Assembly: GCF_027887165.1 (NCBI RefSeq)
Contig: NC_077229.1
Coordinates: 371,473,343-371,537,342, forward strand
DNA from: Monodelphis domestica
Lineage: Eukaryota; Chordata; Mammalia; Didelphimorphia; Didelphidae
Direction of reading: 5' to 3'
DNA length: 64,000 nt
Translations under genes and position numbers: made by a program
Shown: one piece after another, positions 32,406-47,269 of the stretch
How the letters are laid out: each line of letters starts with the position of its first letter
Numbering within the stretch: position 1 is the first letter of the stretch
Notes under the pieces: generated by a model
Database searches by the model: none
The model's input: the letters and a program-made list of their open reading frames with translations, nothing else
What the model was told of the DNA's origin: nothing

Positions 32406-35400
32406 TTTAAATTGATTATCAATCTGTACATATAACCTATCCACAAACATATATTTTATAGTATATGTGTATACTTGCATAAATGTAAGTACATACATGT
32501 AAATATATTTGCAATACTATGACCAGGGGTTGGTGGAAAAATAATTCAATATTTTTCTTGAAATACTGGGCTTTTCATGCAGCTATCCCTCAGCTCTAAG
32601 GAAAATCTGTTAAAGCATAAATGTAGCTTTTGTCTAGGATATTTCCAAAAAAAAACATTAACAAGATCCCTTCAATAAAACTAGTCAATTTACAAAGTAG
32701 GTCAAACATGCAACAAATCTTAACTTCCTCCATCACAAAGAAATGCATGAAACACAAATAACCTCCAAAGTCTCTACATATATGTATAGATACAATTAGG
32801 TATCTCTACACATCTACATAATTATAGGCATAGACCTATGTATGTTTCATGTAGATCTATATATTTTTCTATAATGAATATATATATGCATACATGTGTA
32901 GATATGTAGATATATGAATATACACATGAATATGTGTTTAAATCTAGCTCCCCACTTTAGAAGCAATAACTTCAGATGGGAAGCAATACGAATGTACAAA
33001 AACAGGTGTTTTAGCCAGCTATAAGAGTTTATAACAATTCCTGCTGGGCATTGGTACTATATTTCTGTATTTATAGATGTATTGCCTCTGGAAAGAAATA
33101 ATTTTACAAGTGACACTGGAGTCCTGTAACTTTCGAGAGCTTCTTGCTGTGTCTCACTTTCTAGAGCTAGATACAAATAGCAACTCTGCTATCAAGTGGT
33201 ATTATTGTGTCTACAAATGGGGAGTTAATTTGAAAAAGAAGATTATAAACACACTTGAACACAAACTACAAAGCAAAGTGACTCTTTGTAGAGGGAATTG
33301 GTGGCTATATGAGAACATATGTTTGTCCGCAGTGCTAAGGTCTGTTCCTTCAGGTTCCTCCTCAGAACCCCCAAGGAGGACGGATATCAAATCTGTAGAT
33401 ATAGATATATAAATGAAATGTAAGCCTGATGAGCCTGACCTAGTACAATTCATACCACTTCAGTCTAAATCGAATAAAGAAATTTGCTATTTCCTTTCTA
33501 TGCAAGTGGACTTGATCTCAATTCAAGAAATATTCATTGAGGACCTACTAAGGGCAAAACATTGTGTTAGTGTTTTCTTTTCTTTTTTAATATCAAAATC
33601 TTTACTAGAGAAGTCCATACTTTTGAATTTCAGTGATAGATCAGAAACCCTTTGAAGGTTCAAAATACTTTGGACTCAAAAGTACATATAATTTCTTCTC
33701 TTAGTCAAATTAAACACTTTCTAATGAATTAATGAATTTTAAAGTGGTTTACCCATTTTCTCATTGATTCTTGTATATCTGTGAACAAAAAACTAAAGGG
33801 TTCTGTTTAAAGTGTCATGAGGATGAAGACTATGATGATGATTCTGATGGCAATGATTTAAAGAACTAGGATCAAAATATATGTGTACACAAGTAGTTTA
33901 TAAGTAAATACTTAAACATAGCTAAACAATGTCAAAGATAAGCAATGTAAGTAAAATTAGCTTTAATTTTATCATTTATTTGCCCTTTGGAAGTTCATTA
34001 CATATAAAATACACTCTTTTGGGGGCTAAATATTCTTTGACAAGGGCACAATCTAGGATTTGGAAGTGCCAACACTTTTCATTCTCACATATTCTCATCA
34101 CCTGGGGAGAAAGAGTAAAATGTTCAATAGGGCATGTGAACTGACCAAGAAAGCTTGAATATTTAATCTCTTTGAAGCAAAGTTAGCTCTCATAACTGAT
34201 CACGTCTAAAATTCTACTCATAGGAGTCATGTAAAAGCCATTCTTCCTTTCTGGGATGTTATTGTTTGTTATGGGACACTGTGATATGTGCAGCATCCCA
34301 TTATATGCAAGTGTGAGGGTAGGCGAAGGTTTAAGCATTAGGAAACTAATGGATCCTTCCTCTGTTTATCAGACACACCTACATTCACCCACACAATGAT
34401 TTCTTATTGTTAGGCTTTTGTCTAAGAAAATGATCTTGTGTACTATGCAGATTGCTCCAAGGATCATCCAGAACTGAGAGCAGTTACAAAGTGTTTGCAA
34501 TGAAGCCTAGGCAATATATATTTCATACTGGACACCCAATTTCAAAACCTAGCAGACCTGAACAGCCATAATTCCACTTCCTTTCATATGGATAATGCCG
34601 CACAACCTTCTTTGTGTTCTTTTGCCAGAGGAAAGGAATCCTTATGATTTCTAAACTCTTTGTTAAGGTGCAGTAACCAAGGTACTAGTGTGATTGCTTA
34701 TATTTTCTGTCTCTATGGGGCATGGGGAAAAAATAAAGCTAAAATGCAGGTAATTTTGTTTGTTTCTTGATGATGAAAAATATACACATGCAAATCCATG
34801 CGTGTGCCAGGTATAGATAGAAACTGTATATATACACACTTTGCCTATTTTTGCATTTATGGGCATGTATGCATTGGTATTGGTGTATCTGCTTATAGGG
34901 GCTTAATGTCATCTATATATGACTCTTCTCATTGTGGAGCTGACAATTCAATGTTCCATCCCTGTATGTGAAGGAGAATGCTTTGGAGAAAAGAGAGAGT
35001 CTAGTCTTCTGGCATTTAGCTTCAAAAGAGAACAGAGATTACAGATTTTCTTTAGGGAGATGTCACTATAAGGGGAAAAAAAGACTCTGGGAAGAAGCCC
35101 ATATGTAGAAGAGGCAAGAATTCCTCAAGAATGTCCCTATTTTCTACTTAAAACACCATCACCATCATGAATTTCTCCTTGGGTGTATGTGGGACCCTTT
35201 CTTGATTGAGATGAGATATCGTAATCCCAGTAGGAAAGTAATTTCCTCTATGTTTTATCTGGTGTATTCTCATCTTTGTAACATATGATTTCTGTTTTCT
35301 ATTTGCTTGGATAAATGGATTTGGATTTACTTCTAATTCACTGATTCTGGTCTTCATATAACTGGCATTTGGTGAGAAGGGAATCAAGCCTTGGATATAA

Positions 35401-36880
35401 AACCTGGAAAACTCTTTTCTATTAATGGATAGCAATCAGGAGCAAGCACACCATTAACCTCAAAATGATTTTCTCAAAACTAAAATATTTAGGGTACTGA
35501 TAGATAATAATTCTAGCCCAGGATCCTTTCTCTGACAATAGCTGGTTTCACATCACCTATTTTCCACCTTGCCAGAAATCTAGGTCTTTCTCAGAGAAAG
35601 TTCAGCAAAGGAAAGTAGAGATGTCGATTCATACCTTCTTGTGAGCCACATCAAATCAGACCCATGGAGACATACATAACCTATATTGGCAAAACATACA
35701 CGTACAACTTCTATATCTTTTAATATACTAACTAATTTCAAATAAACATTTGGTACACAAGTGCTGAACACATGTAAAAGATTTAGGATACATAAATATA
35801 TTTTATACAAGTATGCAAAATAGCAGCCAGAAGTATTTTTTATTTTATGAATCCTATATAAAGAATGGGCAGTTACTCAATTTACACAAGCAGCTGCTTT
35901 GACCATAAAGGAATTATATAAACCTATATCCAATTCTATCATTTTAAAAATGTGAATTTTCAAAGTCAAAGACATCATGATTCCTACTGGCAAAGCATAT
36001 TAACTCAGTCCAATTTTAGTATACACATTTAAGCAACAAGCAAAAAGAGACATGACTAGGTGGTTATTTAGGCTTCAATCATAATGTTAGGTGATTTCTT
36101 GCATAGAAAACTTTTTTTCTGTTAAAGGGAATATAGTTGACCATCGGAAGATTATTTAAGTTCAGATATTATTTCAAAGGAGACAAGTTATTAATTAAAA
36201 ATTATAGAGTTAGTAGGAAGAGTAATAGAAATATACTAAGGGTCCATGATCACACCTAATGATCACCATACTAATTCATTTCTAAGGAAAATTTTCCGTC
36301 TTTGTCTACTAGGCAATTTTCTTTCCAATAGAATTGTAGCATTATCACGCATTACCCCTTCAGACATGGCAGAGTCCAACCAAACTAGGCTTTTTTTAAT
36401 GTTCTATATGGATGATGACTCTTTCTCCTTTTTAAATTCCTTTTCACTAATTGTTTCCCATGCCTGAAATGAATGCCAGGATAGATGGATCTATTCCCAG
36501 TAGAATATCTTTGCATACCAATCCCCTGAACAATATTGGACATAGTATGTACATAATAAGTGCAAGTTGAATTATTTATAATAAAATCTATTTTAATTAG
36601 TATTAAGGAAAATAATTTATTACAAATATTCCAGGATATATTTGCAGATGACTTGTGATTATATGCTTGTGATTATGTATATCTATCTACCTACATATTT
36701 ATATCTCCATCTATTCATGCTTCCATCAATCTATCCATCTATCCCTCTATTTATCTATTTACATACAAATAAATGCTGTATGTATTTATGTATATGTACA
36801 TGTATATATTTAATGTAAATGTATGTACATCACTTCAGAATCTTAGTAAAATGCTTAATGACTGGTTTGAATATGTGCCT
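32406..36880. other. long non-coding AT-rich stretch
   Basis: TA/CATA-rich low-complexity DNA near 32750-32940, a short size-class A scrap near 33510-33560, and a degenerate (ATCT)n near 36680-36765. ORFs up to 111 codons (33077-33412 plus) show no domain. No gene supported. Confidence 0.4.
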
Positions 36881-36884
36881 TGTA

Positions 36885-37000
36885 CTCTTTCGAGCTGTGT
36901 GATCTTGAGAAAGTCATTAAATGTCTCTGGACCTCAGTCTGGTTTGGATCCCATAACCTTTAAGGTAATTTTAAGTTCTAATTCTATGATCTTATATTTT
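36885..37000 (+). mobile_element. SINE relic
   Basis: 'gagctgtgtgatcttgagaa' and 'tctctggacctcagtctggt' fit the central part of a MIR/CORE-SINE. Confidence 0.55.
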
Positions 37001-37573
37001 AGGGAGCCTGGATAAGAAAAAAGACAATAGAATATATGCAAAGAAACCATTACCTCACTAGCCAAGATTCAAGTTCAAGAATTATGAAAATATGGAAAAG
37101 TTTCCTTCCAACAAAATTGTAACATAACAGAAAGAAGCTATAAATATCTGAGCTTTCCTATTTCCAAATTCTGTTGGGATATAAAATTTTGAATGTCTAA
37201 GGTTAGTCAAAGTCATTTCACGGTTTCATAATGTTTCATATGAACTTTATCACAATAAACCTATATTACATTTGAAAAATGAATATATTTTATTCTCAAA
37301 AGAAGAATTGTTCTTTAATTTTAAAAATATAGTACTACTGTAATTCTTTATAAAAACATGGAGATAACCCTAGTTGCTCTGTAACTATGTCAATGTAGTA
37401 CCAGACATGGGAAGGTTTCAAGTCTTATACCCATGACAAATGGGTCTGTTTTCTGTAGGCCAGCCTAGCCAAGTACCATCACCACTGATAGGCTGCCAAT
37501 TAATACAGGATTATTTTAGTCATGGCCCCCTGTATAACCTATTTCTCAAATTGTCCCCTTTCTAGGTGGTGGC

Positions 37574-37579
<6 letters not shown>

Positions 37580-37640
<61 letters not shown>
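37580..37640. repeat. (TA)n microsatellite, about 30 units
   Basis: 61 bp of uninterrupted alternating TA, able to form cruciforms and likely to vary in length. Confidence 0.97.
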
Positions 37641-37641
<1 letters not shown>

Positions 37642-38284
37642 GGATGCATGAGTGTTTGTGTGTGTGATGACTATTAAGAACTAGATCTGAATGTCCCAAG
37701 TTCTGAACCTAATATTGTAGCAATATTCACATGAAACAACAGTGGGGCAGCCTTAGAGTGACATCTACTGTTCAATGAAAAACCTCTCAGAAATAGTAGA
37801 TGAAAAATCTATTTGTTTTACACTAAAAAGGAAAATAACTTTTAATAATCAATTAAAGAGCATGAAAATATAATTTTTAACACATCTAAAAATGCTGAGA
37901 ATCACACTGCTGATTCTCTCTGATTTTTTTCTCTTCCTATCCTACAGGGAGGTACATAAGCTTGAGGGCATTTTGTTTTGAAGAAGAAAAAAAAATATAT
38001 ATATATATACTTCACATGTATATGAATATTCATAGTACATATATGCATACATATTTGTGTTTATGTACATTCATACATTTGTATAGATATGTATATGTGC
38101 ATATGTATATACATCTAATAGATGAAAAATAACTGAGGATGAATGGATACCAACTAATAAGAACTAAGAAATTTTTATAATGCCAGTTAAATAAATTGTT
38201 TGTAAATAAATATTTGACATTAATAGAAAAAATCTTTAAATGTTGCAAGTTAATGGTTAGTAGAATTCAGTATTTCAAAATACT
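37641..38284. other. non-coding stretch
   Basis: TA/CATA-rich low-complexity near 37995-38110. No gene. Confidence 0.4.
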
Positions 38285-38833
38285 GAATATGACCCCAAAG
38301 AGATAAGGATAAAGACTTATACAAAAATATTTATAACCGCACTCTTTGAGGTAGCAAAAAACTGCAAATTGAGGGGCTGCCCTTCGATTGGGGAAAGGCT
38401 GAACAAACTGTGGTATCTGTTGGTGATAGAATACTATTGTGCTAAAAGGAATAAGGAACTGGAGGAATTTCATGTGAACTGGAACAAACTCCAGGAACTT
38501 ATACAGAGTGAGAGGAGCAGAACCAGAAGAACTTATAAACAGAGACTGATACACTGTAGTACAATCAAACATAATGGACTTCTCCATTAGTGACAATGCA
38601 ATGATACAGGACAATTCTGAGGGACTAATGAGGAAGAACACTCTCCACATACAGAGGAAAAACTGTGGGAGTAGAAACACAGAAGAAAAACAACTGCTTG
38701 ATCACATGGGTCGATGAGGATATGATTGGGGATATAGACTCTAAATGATCACCATAGTGCAAACACTAATAATATGGAAATAGGTCTTGATCAATGACAC
38801 ATGTAAAACCGAGTGGAATTGCTCATTGGCTAT
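38285..38833 (+). mobile_element. L1 3'-end relic, part 1
   Basis: Plus-strand frames carry the ORF2 C-terminal motif '[18 protein letters not shown]', with YYCAKRNKE and QSERSRTRR further on, followed by 3' UTR. The element is broken by the solo LTR that starts at 38834 and resumes at 39800. Confidence 0.8.
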
Positions 38834-39799
38834 TGTGACAAGGAAATCACTTTAAAAGACTGATATATATTAATTTAAGGTCACCAAGGAATTCAGCTAT
38901 GTAATTCCTAAATGAAAACTCAAGTCAGCAGTAAATCTTTTATGGAGTTTAATTACAATAGGAGTAAGAAAGGAATTAGAGATAGAGAGAGAGAAAAAGG
39001 GAGAGAAGGGAATAGGGCTTAAATACCCCTTCTGTTTAGGCTGGGCCAAAAGGCCCAAGCCCTTAGATAGCTGGGGCAAAGAAAAGAGATCAGTCCCTAT
39101 TACTCATGTGACCAAAATGGAGAAACAGTCTCAGAGGCCCCCACCTTCAGCTTCCTTCAGAGCAAGCTTCTCAGAGCACACCGCAACCACTCAGGCCAAC
39201 TCCTCAACCCCCTCGAGTCTTCAGACCCCCCTGATCTTTAAGGAAACCATCCAAGTTGCCTCCCCTCAGTTCTCACATCTACCAATCACTGTCCATCAAT
39301 TTCCCTGTGCCAATGGAGGCTCTAGCTTAACCCAGGACCGCCCAGAGGCTTTGCACATGTCTGTTGAAGGTCATATTTTCAAATAATTAAATCTTTGCTC
39401 CTTTGCTACAGCCCTTTCTAAATCCTGTTAACCTGAGTAGGGTAGAGATTGGAACAATTAAATTTTGATCTAGGCTGCAGCCCTTACTCAATCCTGCTAG
39501 GACTGAATAGGGTGGAGATTGATTCCAAGTATCTCCATTGTATCAATTCTAAAATCAGTCATGACTCAAAGAAATTCCTGTTCTATGCTTAAGCATAGGT
39601 CAAAGTCCTTTCCATTGTTCAGCAAAGGGTTTCTGTCCTAAAGTAATCTTAAGAAGGGAAGGAGAAGGAACCTCCCATGCCAATGGGATTCACATTCCAA
39701 TAGTCAAGACCCACTATCAATAGGAAATTTTTCAAGTATGAAATTTCCCAATGGTGAAATTTCCAACATTTATAAGTCTAAGAAATTTTGAGGTTTACA
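38834..39799 (+). mobile_element. probable solo LTR nested in an L1
   Basis: 966 bp starting TGTGAC and ending TTACA interrupt an L1 3' UTR whose two halves rejoin at 'cattggctat' / 'tgggaggagg'. Flanks CTAT and ATAT suggest a decayed 4-bp duplication. Inside are a TTAAATA box near 39017, an ATTAAA near 39386, and an imperfect tandem pair of about 50 bp near 39405-39520 ('agggtagagattgg' and 'agggtggagattga'). A 92-codon ORF (39108-39386) has no domain. It is unrelated in sequence to the 583-bp LTRs. Confidence 0.6.
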
Positions 39800-39900
39800 A
39801 TATGGGAGGAGGATGGTGGGGGAAGAACACAATTCATGTAACTATGGAAAAATATTCTGAATTAAATAAATAAATAAACTTAAAAATGTTTCAAAAAAAG
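39800..39900 (+). mobile_element. L1 3'-end relic, part 2 (tail)
   Basis: 'ggaggatggtgggggaagaa' to 'attaaataaataaataaact' with an A-rich end completes the L1 at 38285. A MIR-like start follows at 39905-40010. Confidence 0.7.
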
Positions 39901-40019
39901 AAATGTAGAATATGTACAGTAATAATAACAGTTAACATTTCTATAGACTTTTTAAGTCTACAAAGTACAAATACAAATATTTCATTGGGGAGGTAACAAT
40001 TTTTTAGAACATGTAGTAG

Positions 40020-40760
40020 AATCTCGTGCATTTCATTCTTTAGGGACACCTACTTCAACTTACTAAACAGATAGTAAGATAGTTTTAGGTGCAAAAATCT
40101 GGACTAGGTGCACATGATACAAAGATAACCACTGGCAGAGTACTTGAGCTTATGAAGTGGACCTTTAATTAGGTATATGAAATTTATAAACTGACAGATA
40201 TATTACAATTTGGGGTATGAAAGACGAAAGATAATAAAGAGACAAAAAGTTTAGGAAATTTTGCAGACTGGAGAATAGAACTTTAAGTGGAGGACAGGGT
40301 CAGTGAAAGATTCCGAAACTTTGGAGGAAGACCTAGATCTTGAAAGACATGAGGAGGAGATAAATTCCTGGCATGGGTAAAAACCTGCAACTAATATTTA
40401 GAGACAAGAAATGGCAGTCAAAGGGTTCAATAAATGTATCTAATGATTGAATTTGACTAAAACATAGAGTTTGAAAGAAAGTAGCGTCAAATAACTACCT
40501 AGTTTGGAGCCATAATATGACATTCTTTAAATGTCATACTAAAGGAATTTACATTTAACAAGTGGGCTATCAGTGAATGTTTCTGATCAGGAAAGGAATA
40601 GTGGGAAATGTACATTAGGAAGATTAGTAATTTGGTATATAGGGAAAGGTAGAGAAGGTAGTTATGAAATTCAGTTAAGAGTTATTAAATTATTAGGCAA
40701 GAGTTGATAAGAACCTAAATACAGTGGGGATCATGTGAATGGGAGAATGAGGTTGATGTG
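40020..40760 (+). mobile_element. ancient interspersed repeat ('size-class A'), long copy
   Basis: Contains 'cttgagcttatgaagtggac', 'agatcttgaaagacatgagg' and 'gtacattaggaagattagta', the order of blocks seen in other copies. No coding capacity. Confidence 0.4.
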
Positions 40761-41107
40761 AGAGATGTAGTAAAAATATGTTCAACAATACTTGTCAGTT
40801 TACAAGTTGCTGGTGAAGATGGAGAGGGAGGAGTAGAAAATGACCAATAAATTTGATTATGGGTGATTAGAAGGATTTTAATTAAAAGGACAGAAATAGA
40901 GAAACTGAGAATAAATTGTAATTTAGAGGTAGAGATAACTCTTTTGTATTGTCAAATGCACTCTAATCATGAGTACAATTTTGGAGAACATTTTTTATTC
41001 AATGACTTACATGAAGCCAGAGATGGCATATTTTCAAATTAGCATATGATATGATACTGGGAAGGATGATAAAAATATTGAATCAAAAATGTTGGGCTCA
41101 GAATTAT

Positions 41108-41285
41108 ATTGATGGGGCAGCTAGGTGGCACAGGGACAGAATGCCAGGCCTGGCATTAGAAGAACCTGGATTAAAATTTGACCTCAGAATCTTCCTAGCT
41201 GTATGACCCTGAGTTAGTCATTTAACCCGTTTACCTGTCTTAGAATTGTTACTAAAATGGAAATTATGAGATTAAAATAAAAAAT
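41108..41285 (+). mobile_element. marsupial tRNA-type SINE
   Basis: Starts 'ggggcagctaggtggcacag', continues 'ccaggcctggcattagaaga' and 'gtatgaccctgagttagtca', ending A-rich. A typical marsupial SINE. Confidence 0.8.
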
Positions 41286-41289
41286 TAGG

Positions 41290-42190
41290 CTGACAGACTG
41301 AAGTGATGGACCAACTCAAATGAATTAAAAATCACTAGGGATAACTGAAAACTCCTATCTTGGATTAAAAAAAGAATAAATGAACAAGTAGAGAATAGGC
41401 TAATTGTCACTAACAGTAGTTGATGGGAAAGATTACTTAGGAATTTTAGTGGACTACAAACTCAATATGAAACCATTCCTTAAAAAGGAATAAATTAATC
41501 CAGGTCAGAAATGGAATAGGTTAAAGTTTTGGTCTTGCTCAGTAATAGGATCAACCTGTGAATAGTTGCTGCATTCCCAGCCTGGGTGAGATTGAAAGAA
41601 TCAAATCTGATGATAAAGATGATGAAGATGATGATGACAATGATGGTACTTATAGAATCCTAAATTTCATTAACAAGTGACTATCATCAAGGAATCCATA
41701 GGAGGTCATTAACTATGCTATTAAAGGATTAGATGAAATGTCTAAAAGAAAAAAAAAAAGGTCTAGTCAGAAGACCTAATACAAATTTTTAACTATTTTA
41801 GTACTATCAAGTGGAAGAAGGACTGAATACATTTTTTTCATGCTCCTAGAAGGTAAAAGTAGTAGCAATAGGTGAAAGATTCAGAGATAGCTGACATAAT
41901 TAATAGTGGGGTATGGGAACATCCAATTACCAGAGTTGGTGAAAAGTAGAATTGATGGCCTCTAGAGGTAGCAAATGATGAAGAGGGACATCACTGAAAG
42001 TCTTTAAACAAAGGCTAGGTAACCACTTGTCAGATAGATTATAAAAGAGATCTCTAATCCCTTTTAGGGGAAATTAGATGGAATCTGTTCTTTCTGAAAC
42101 ATATTCAATAAATTTAAGTCAAATAATGTATGCACAATTTGACATTTGTGGAGAAAGAAAAAAAAGTTAATCAGGCCTTTACAAGAAGCA
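41290..42190. other. non-coding stretch
   Basis: A (GAT)n-like patch at about 41605-41650. No gene or confident repeat. Confidence 0.4.
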
Positions 42191-42194
42191 TTAG

Positions 42195-42375
42195 CATAGG
42201 ATCAGAGGATTTATACCTGGAAAGTACAAGAAAAATCTTATGGTCCTGCCCCATCCCAATTTTATAGGTGAGGAAACTAAAACCCAGAGAGAGGCATTAA
42301 TTGATACAATAGTTGAACTTGTTCGAATTCAGAGCTTGTTATTCCAAAACCAGTATTTTTTCTATGGTAGCATAC
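42195..42375 (+). mobile_element. MIR relic
   Basis: 'cccaattttataggtgagga' and 'aactaaaacccagagagagg' are MIR core wording. Confidence 0.65.
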
Positions 42376-43261
42376 TCTCTATCCTTGTATTGGGACATAT
42401 ACTTTCATATTATTTCTATATAGTTATAAGAAAGTTTTAAAAAACCAATGTTTGTAATGACTCAACTGATTCTAAATGTTCACAATAATCTGAAGCACAG
42501 AGTATCTTCTTAATTTTGCATCTTTTGGCAAAATATCACACCCCTTCCTTAACTCCTAATGGGATAAGGAAAAGAAGAGAGAGAATTAAATTGATTTAAG
42601 GGAGAAATATGACCAAATTACCTGTTTATTGCTCCTGTCAGAAAGGAGCAGATATTTTAAAGAAAAAAAAATCAGTCTTATGCACATGGCAGTTTTAATT
42701 TCACTGAATATTTCTTTGATTGAAGGTAAATAGTTGAAAAAAATAATCTTCATATATTCAATAATCATACTTCTTAATTGATTTCAAACAGAAAATATAG
42801 GACGTCTGCTCCAATAGTGATTTTAAAAAATCTGTTCTACAGAAACTGGCTAGACTACAGTAGTCATGTTTATCTGGAAGAGGAAATATTTAGGAAATTT
42901 CTGATAACAATATTTATTTACTTAGATAATTCATACTACTCACAGGAGAATGATCTACCATTTTAAATGTTTATCATTTAAGTTACAAGGCTTTGTAGTT
43001 ATTAGTGTCGGAGCATATCCAAGATTCCAAGTGAAATTAAAGATTATTTTGTTAGAGTCTGCCTGAATCTTACCTCTAAGCCAGGTAAAGTCTCTACACT
43101 GATCCTTTTTCTCTGGTTGAAGAGCCATATTGTATTGATTCTTCTAGTTAACTTTTCTAGTGATCGCTTGCCTTAACTCAGTACAAAACATACGATTCAT
43201 ACCCAGAGAAACCTTCAAAACAAAGTAGGTAACATAAACTGGTATACAAATACCAATTTGC

Positions 43262-43475
43262 TATATGACATCTAGGCAACTAGATAGTTTAGTGGATGCA
43301 GCACTGGGCCTAGAGTCAGGAAGACCTGAGTTCAGATCTAATGTTAGACACTGGTTGTGTGACTGAGCATTTAACCTCTATTTATCTAAAACCACTAGAG
43401 AAGGGAATGACAAACTTCTGAGATCTTTGCCAAGAGGTAATAGAGAGTTGGACATGATTGAACAACAACAAAAAA
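43262..43475 (+). mobile_element. MAR1-type marsupial SINE
   Basis: 'tagtggatgcagcactgggc', 'gagtcaggaagacctgagtt' and the diagnostic end 'gagttggacatgattgaaca' plus CAACAACAA. The 73-codon ORF at 43427 is part of it and its flank. Confidence 0.85.
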
Positions 43476-43479
43476 TACC

Positions 43480-44985
43480 ATGCATCTGCTTGATTCCTAT
43501 TTGTGATGTTTGCCCCACAAGTTGGAAATTTTGTGCCAATGATTCTATAGTAATGAATGGTATTATTTGTCTTATTTTATATCAATTTGATCTATTTTTG
43601 CCCCACTGGCTTAATTTAGATTCTTATGCAAGCCTGAATGTACCATGAGGGAAGACTAGAACATCCTTCATCTCTCATTATTAACATTGAAACTCAAGGC
43701 CAAGTCTTATATAAGGACACAAAACACAAGCATTATCACTAATACTCAGGGCTTAAGGATATGACTTCTCTCAACTACTTGAGGGACTATCTCAATCTTG
43801 TTCTTGAGAACCAGGGTTAAAAGTAATTGCAAAGGATTTACCTGGACAATTGTCTTGGTGAACTGCAGGCCTAGACTAGAATGCAAGAAGAATTAACCAT
43901 TACTGCCCAGCTACCATCTCCTGTTGCCTTTTTTTCTAGTTATGAAAATCCCTCCTGCCCAAGTTGTGTTTGGAAGGACTAGAATAAATTTGAGGAGTAG
44001 AATCTCCCAAAGCAGCTGACAAGTTCCACCATCTTTGTGTAGCTATCAAGTCACCAATTATATTACTGTCTAACATGTTACTAGAGAGTGAGATGAACAA
44101 TAGCAACATTTTAAATTATTCTAAATAATAATCTATATAAGGTACCCAGCCAGTAGTTTAAAACAAAAGTATTCATCCAGCAGACAAAGTATCTTTTTTA
44201 TTTTTTTATAAAATAAATTAATGAAAACCATACTGAGGAATTATTAACAAGAGGCAAAGCACTTGAAGTACTAAGACTGTTTGTGGCTCTTATGTGTTTC
44301 TTATCTTCTGGCTTTTCAAAGATTGAGTAGCACTTGTTGGTATATGAACTTTAAAGTTAGATCATCATTAAAAAGAAGTAGCATCAGTCACTTGTCATGC
44401 TTCTTTACCTTCATATATTTGTTTTTCGAAGTAGCAGGTGAAATTATTGAATTGCATGAAGCAGATTTTCTACAATATACCAATGATACTAACCATTTTA
44501 ACCTAAGTTGCTTCCCCCCTCAATGACTTCACAAATTTATCATTTTTTGGCATTCATTTACAATAAAAATATTTTCAAATATCCACTTGCAAAATATTGC
44601 CTCCTCTGCTCTTGTATTAAGTTGAATTACCTAATTATGTGAGTTCTCCTAGTTTTGTTTTGTTTTTTAAGTAAGCAAAAGCACTTTGTTGATTTCATAT
44701 CTTCTGGCAACAGAAGTTTGTGTTAACAAAAAAAAATCAATTAACAAGAAATTCTAGGAGAAAAAGCAATTACTTGAAAATTATATCCCTTATTATTAGA
44801 AGGCTAGAAATTTGAGTGGTAGAATGATAATCAAACAATCCAAAGTGATCTTGAAAATAACAGGGCATAGTTTTCCAACTTTTCCTCTGGGTATATCATT
44901 ATAATGTTTATTTTAAGAGGAATAGGTAATGAAAGAAGCAGGTACAATGGACTTAGGTGATTTAGATTGATGGTGGTGTGGGTGT
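43480..44985. other. non-coding stretch, nothing recognised
   Basis: AT-rich unique DNA. An 81-codon ORF at 44281-44526 lacks a domain. Confidence 0.4.
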
Positions 44986-44989
44986 GGCA

Positions 44990-45190
44990 ACACCACTAAC
45001 TTGATTACCATGGTCATAGAATTTTAGGAGTTGAAAGGTCCTCCCTTAGAATTACAAAAGTCCTCAAATATTAGATATGTTATTGACTACTCAGAAAACA
45101 AAGCAGTGAAACCGTGAAACTGTCTGCTGAATGGTCATCCATTCTCTCCACGAAGCTCTCAAATTACAGGGAACTCACTATTCCTTAAAT
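44990..45190 (+). mobile_element. ancient MIR/LINE-like relic
   Basis: 'atagaattttaggagttgaa' and 'ttacagggaactcactattc' belong to a known type of old mammalian repeat. Family not resolved. Confidence 0.4.
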
Positions 45191-45199
45191 TATAGTCTA

Positions 45200-46023
45200 T
45201 AAGAAAAAGATAAAAAAAGAGTATGTTATATATGTATATATATAAATGCAAATATGAACATATAAATGACTACATGTAACTATAAAAATCAATATATGGT
45301 AAATTATTATCTATAAAAATGGATTAGGAAAACAAATCAGTTATTGTTTTTCTATTTTTAATGAAAGTGGGTTTACTTCCTGTAGTGCATTTTTTCTTAT
45401 TCTAATATTTAATTACTTTCATTTAAATTTTGAAGAATTTTTAACTGAATGAAAAGGCATTCATCAACTTTTTTAAAGCTTTAAAAATTGTATTAATATT
45501 ATACTGTGCAAAAACCTTTAACAACCTACATTCTATGTAAATACTGACTAAAATATTATTGGCTGTGCTACATGAATCTACATCAGGGTAGAAACAATAG
45601 TTGCACAAATGAAAACTTTTCTGTGTACCATGTTTAAAATTATAATTTTTTTAGCACTTTTTATTTGCAGATCTCCTTCTGCTAAAGAAAGATGAATACA
45701 TTGTTGCCAATTAGGCCCCAAGCCCCTTCTAGTTTAGATAAGAATAAAACCCAGTAAATTACTTTGCTCCAGGAACAACGGCTCAATGTCTGTTACCCAA
45801 AAGCTTTCTTCGTGAGGGTAAACCACGGTTCAAGTCCTCGTTTTGGATTTAAACTGCTCACAGAGACTGGGATGCTCGTCTTTTTGTTTGTTTGGTTAAT
45901 TTTTTTTGGTTTTTATTTTTTTTTTTGTTAAGTCTTTATATCTTGCTAGGATTGATCTTCTACACAAGCGAGGGTGGCTTCTGCTCCTATTTCGAAATAG
46001 GGGTGATAGTCTGGGCACCAAGA
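45200..46023. other. non-coding; right part is probably the retrocopy 3' UTR
   Basis: T-rich runs at about 45898-45927 may be the A-tail of the minus-strand LGALSL copy, with 45930-46023 its 3' UTR. No target duplication was found. The remainder is AT-rich with a TA/CATA patch near 45225-45245. Confidence 0.35.
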
Positions 46024-47040
<1,017 letters not shown>

Positions 47041-47269
47041 CTCCATGTCAAGTGAAGGGATAGAGTTGATGACTTCCATTTGATCCAAGCTATATGAGCT
47101 CTGGACCTCCTGAGGCAACCTAACAAGTTTGGGATGGGGAGGCGGTATCATGGCAAGAAAGGAAGCAAAGCTGGAAGTCTGTTATTTGTCCTGACTTATC
47201 TTTCTACTGAGCTAACCCAGAACAGTTTTGAGCTGCTAGGCAGGAAAAGTAAAGCCTTATCACAAATGA

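Noticed and set aside
45827..45837. GGTTCAAGTCC, a perfect tRNA B-box
   Set aside because: The flanking bases do not form a T-stem or an acceptor stem, and no A-box lies at the right distance.
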